Positions 63,182-64,000 of a stretch of 64,000 nucleotides of DNA are shown here, in pieces. This DNA comes from Anaerobaca lacustris. GTDB taxonomy: Bacteria > Planctomycetota > Phycisphaerae > Sedimentisphaerales > Anaerobacaceae. The notes beneath the pieces are model-generated. The model was not told where the DNA came from. It saw only the letters and a list, made by a program, of their open reading frames with translations, and made no database searches. The first letter of the stretch is position 1; the number at the start of each line of letters is the position of its first letter. A program made the position numbers and the translations under genes. The stretch lies in assembly GCF_030012215.1 (NCBI RefSeq), contig NZ_JASCXX010000013.1, positions 78,095-142,094 of the forward strand. Direction: 5' to 3'.

Positions 63182-64000
63182 ATGGCAGATGAGGCCTCTG
63201 CACCCCGCGATCCAAAGTCGGGGAAGTTCGGTACGTTCGGCGGGGTGTTCACACCGAGCCTCCTGACGATCCTCGGCGTGATCATGTTCCTGCGATTCTC
63301 CACGGTTGTGGGCCATGCCGGGCTCTGGTACACCCTGTTGATTCTTGCCGGGGCCAAGGCCATCTCGCTGGTCACGGGTCTGTCCATCGCCTCCATCGCG
63401 ACCAATATGCGCGTCAAGGGCGGCGGCGCCTACTACCTCATCAGCCGCAGCCTGGGTGTGGAGTTCGGCGGTGTCATCGCGGTCTTCTTTTAGATCGCTC
63501 AGGCTGTCGCCGTCACCATGTACATTGTCGGCTTCACGGAAGCTCTCTTCTCCGCCTTTCCCGGCATGGCGCTTTCCTTCCGTGACGTGGCCACGTTTAC
63601 CAATCTGGTTGTCTTCGTCTGTGTGTATATCGGCGCCGGATGGACCATTCGCCTCCAATATGGAATCCTCGCCGTCCTTCTACTGTCCATCCTGTCGTTC
63701 TTTGTTGGCGCCGTCATCGGGTTCTCGCCGGAGATCCTTCGCGGCAATCTCGCGCCGGACTGGACACCCGCGTATTCGTTCTTCACGGTCTTCGCGCTCT
63801 TCTTCCCGGCGGTCACCGGCATCATGGCCGGGGTCAATATGTCCGGCGATCTCAAGGACGCCAGTCGCTCCATACCCAGGGGCACGTTCGCCGGCATCGG
63901 CGTCTCCTCGCTCATCTACGTTGGCATCGCCTTCCTGCTGGCGGCGAGCGTGTCACGGGCCGAACTGCTCGGTGACGGTTTCGTGATGAAGGAGCGTGCC
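63182..64000 (+). pseudogene. SLC12/APC-type cation-chloride or amino acid transporter interrupted by an in-frame TAG (partial)
   Basis: The frame encodes an APC-superfamily transporter close to the SLC12 group. TPSLLTILGVIMFLRF is the first membrane helix and KGGGAYYLISRSLG the next signature; GVNMSGDLKDASRSIPRGT appears later. At 63491 the codon after VIAVFF is TAG; in homologues as I know them this place reads FY(L)AQ, so the stop could have replaced a tyrosine codon by one base change. Translation in the same frame is open on both sides and continues to the window edge. It is therefore a recent pseudogene, a sequencing error, or a readthrough gene. The start ATG at 63182 has only a weak ribosome site. 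The C-terminus lies outside the window. Confidence 0.78.

Overview
The window is a 64 kb piece of a GC-rich bacterial chromosome. Gene content points to Planctomycetota, probably the Phycisphaerae/Sedimentisphaerales side. The pointers are several DUF1080 (3-keto-disaccharide hydrolase-like) proteins, a TAT-exported Gfo/Idh/MocA oxidoreductase, a stand-alone URO-D-family protein, a SirB1-TPR protein, and short REP-like palindromes around a RAYT transposase. This placement is inference from gene families; no rRNA or tRNA lies in the window to confirm it. GTG and TTG starts are common, and many long open frames are antisense shadows of real genes.

Layout. (1) 1-13010, minus strand: a probable operon encoding a small acidic protein, a helical-repeat/coiled-coil protein, a giant secreted von Willebrand A protein with a C-terminal membrane anchor, a tubulin/FtsZ-superfamily protein (GGTGAG signature) and a multi-TM protein that runs off the left edge. 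It resembles the predicted FtsZ-like/vWA membrane-remodelling systems. (2) 13-22.4 kb: two CBS-pair genes, an orphan ParA/MinD ATPase, ftsW-murG, a secreted DUF1080 protein, an orphan ribose-type permease, an FHA-GAF protein, a secreted lactonase-fold protein and a small acidic protein. (3) 22.4-25.4 kb: divergent rpsU and hflX, then gpsA. (4) 25.5-34.05 kb: a type IV pilus assembly operon (pilM, N, O, a PilP-position protein, pilB, pilT, pilC and two prepilins), without secretin, prepilin peptidase or an obvious major pilin. (5) 34-38.3 kb, minus: a CapD/FlaA1-type nucleotide-sugar dehydratase, a membrane protein, yacG, and a dksA/traR-like regulator. (6) 38.5-44.9 kb, minus: gpmI, mutL and a BtuFCD/FecBCD-type ABC importer, tightly coupled. 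(7) 45-53.1 kb: a TPR lipoprotein and lspA, then convergent coaE, rho, valS and a bifunctional nuclease gene. (8) 53.1-64 kb: a SirB1-TPR protein, a DUF1080 lipoprotein, a MATE transporter, DUF167, a carbohydrate-related block (DUF1080-TIM barrel, Gfo/Idh/MocA, URO-D family) and an SLC12/APC-type transporter interrupted by an in-frame TAG.

The most striking observation is in valS (47003-50647). A complete REP-associated tyrosine transposase (RAYT), with near-perfect terminal inverted repeats and mirrored REP palindromes, sits in frame in a length-variable loop of the ValRS editing domain. The gene stays open over 1214 codons. The second is the tubulin-like/vWA operon at the left edge. Sigma70-type promoters (TTGACA-N16/17-TAnnnT) are easy to read in this genome and were used to choose several start codons.
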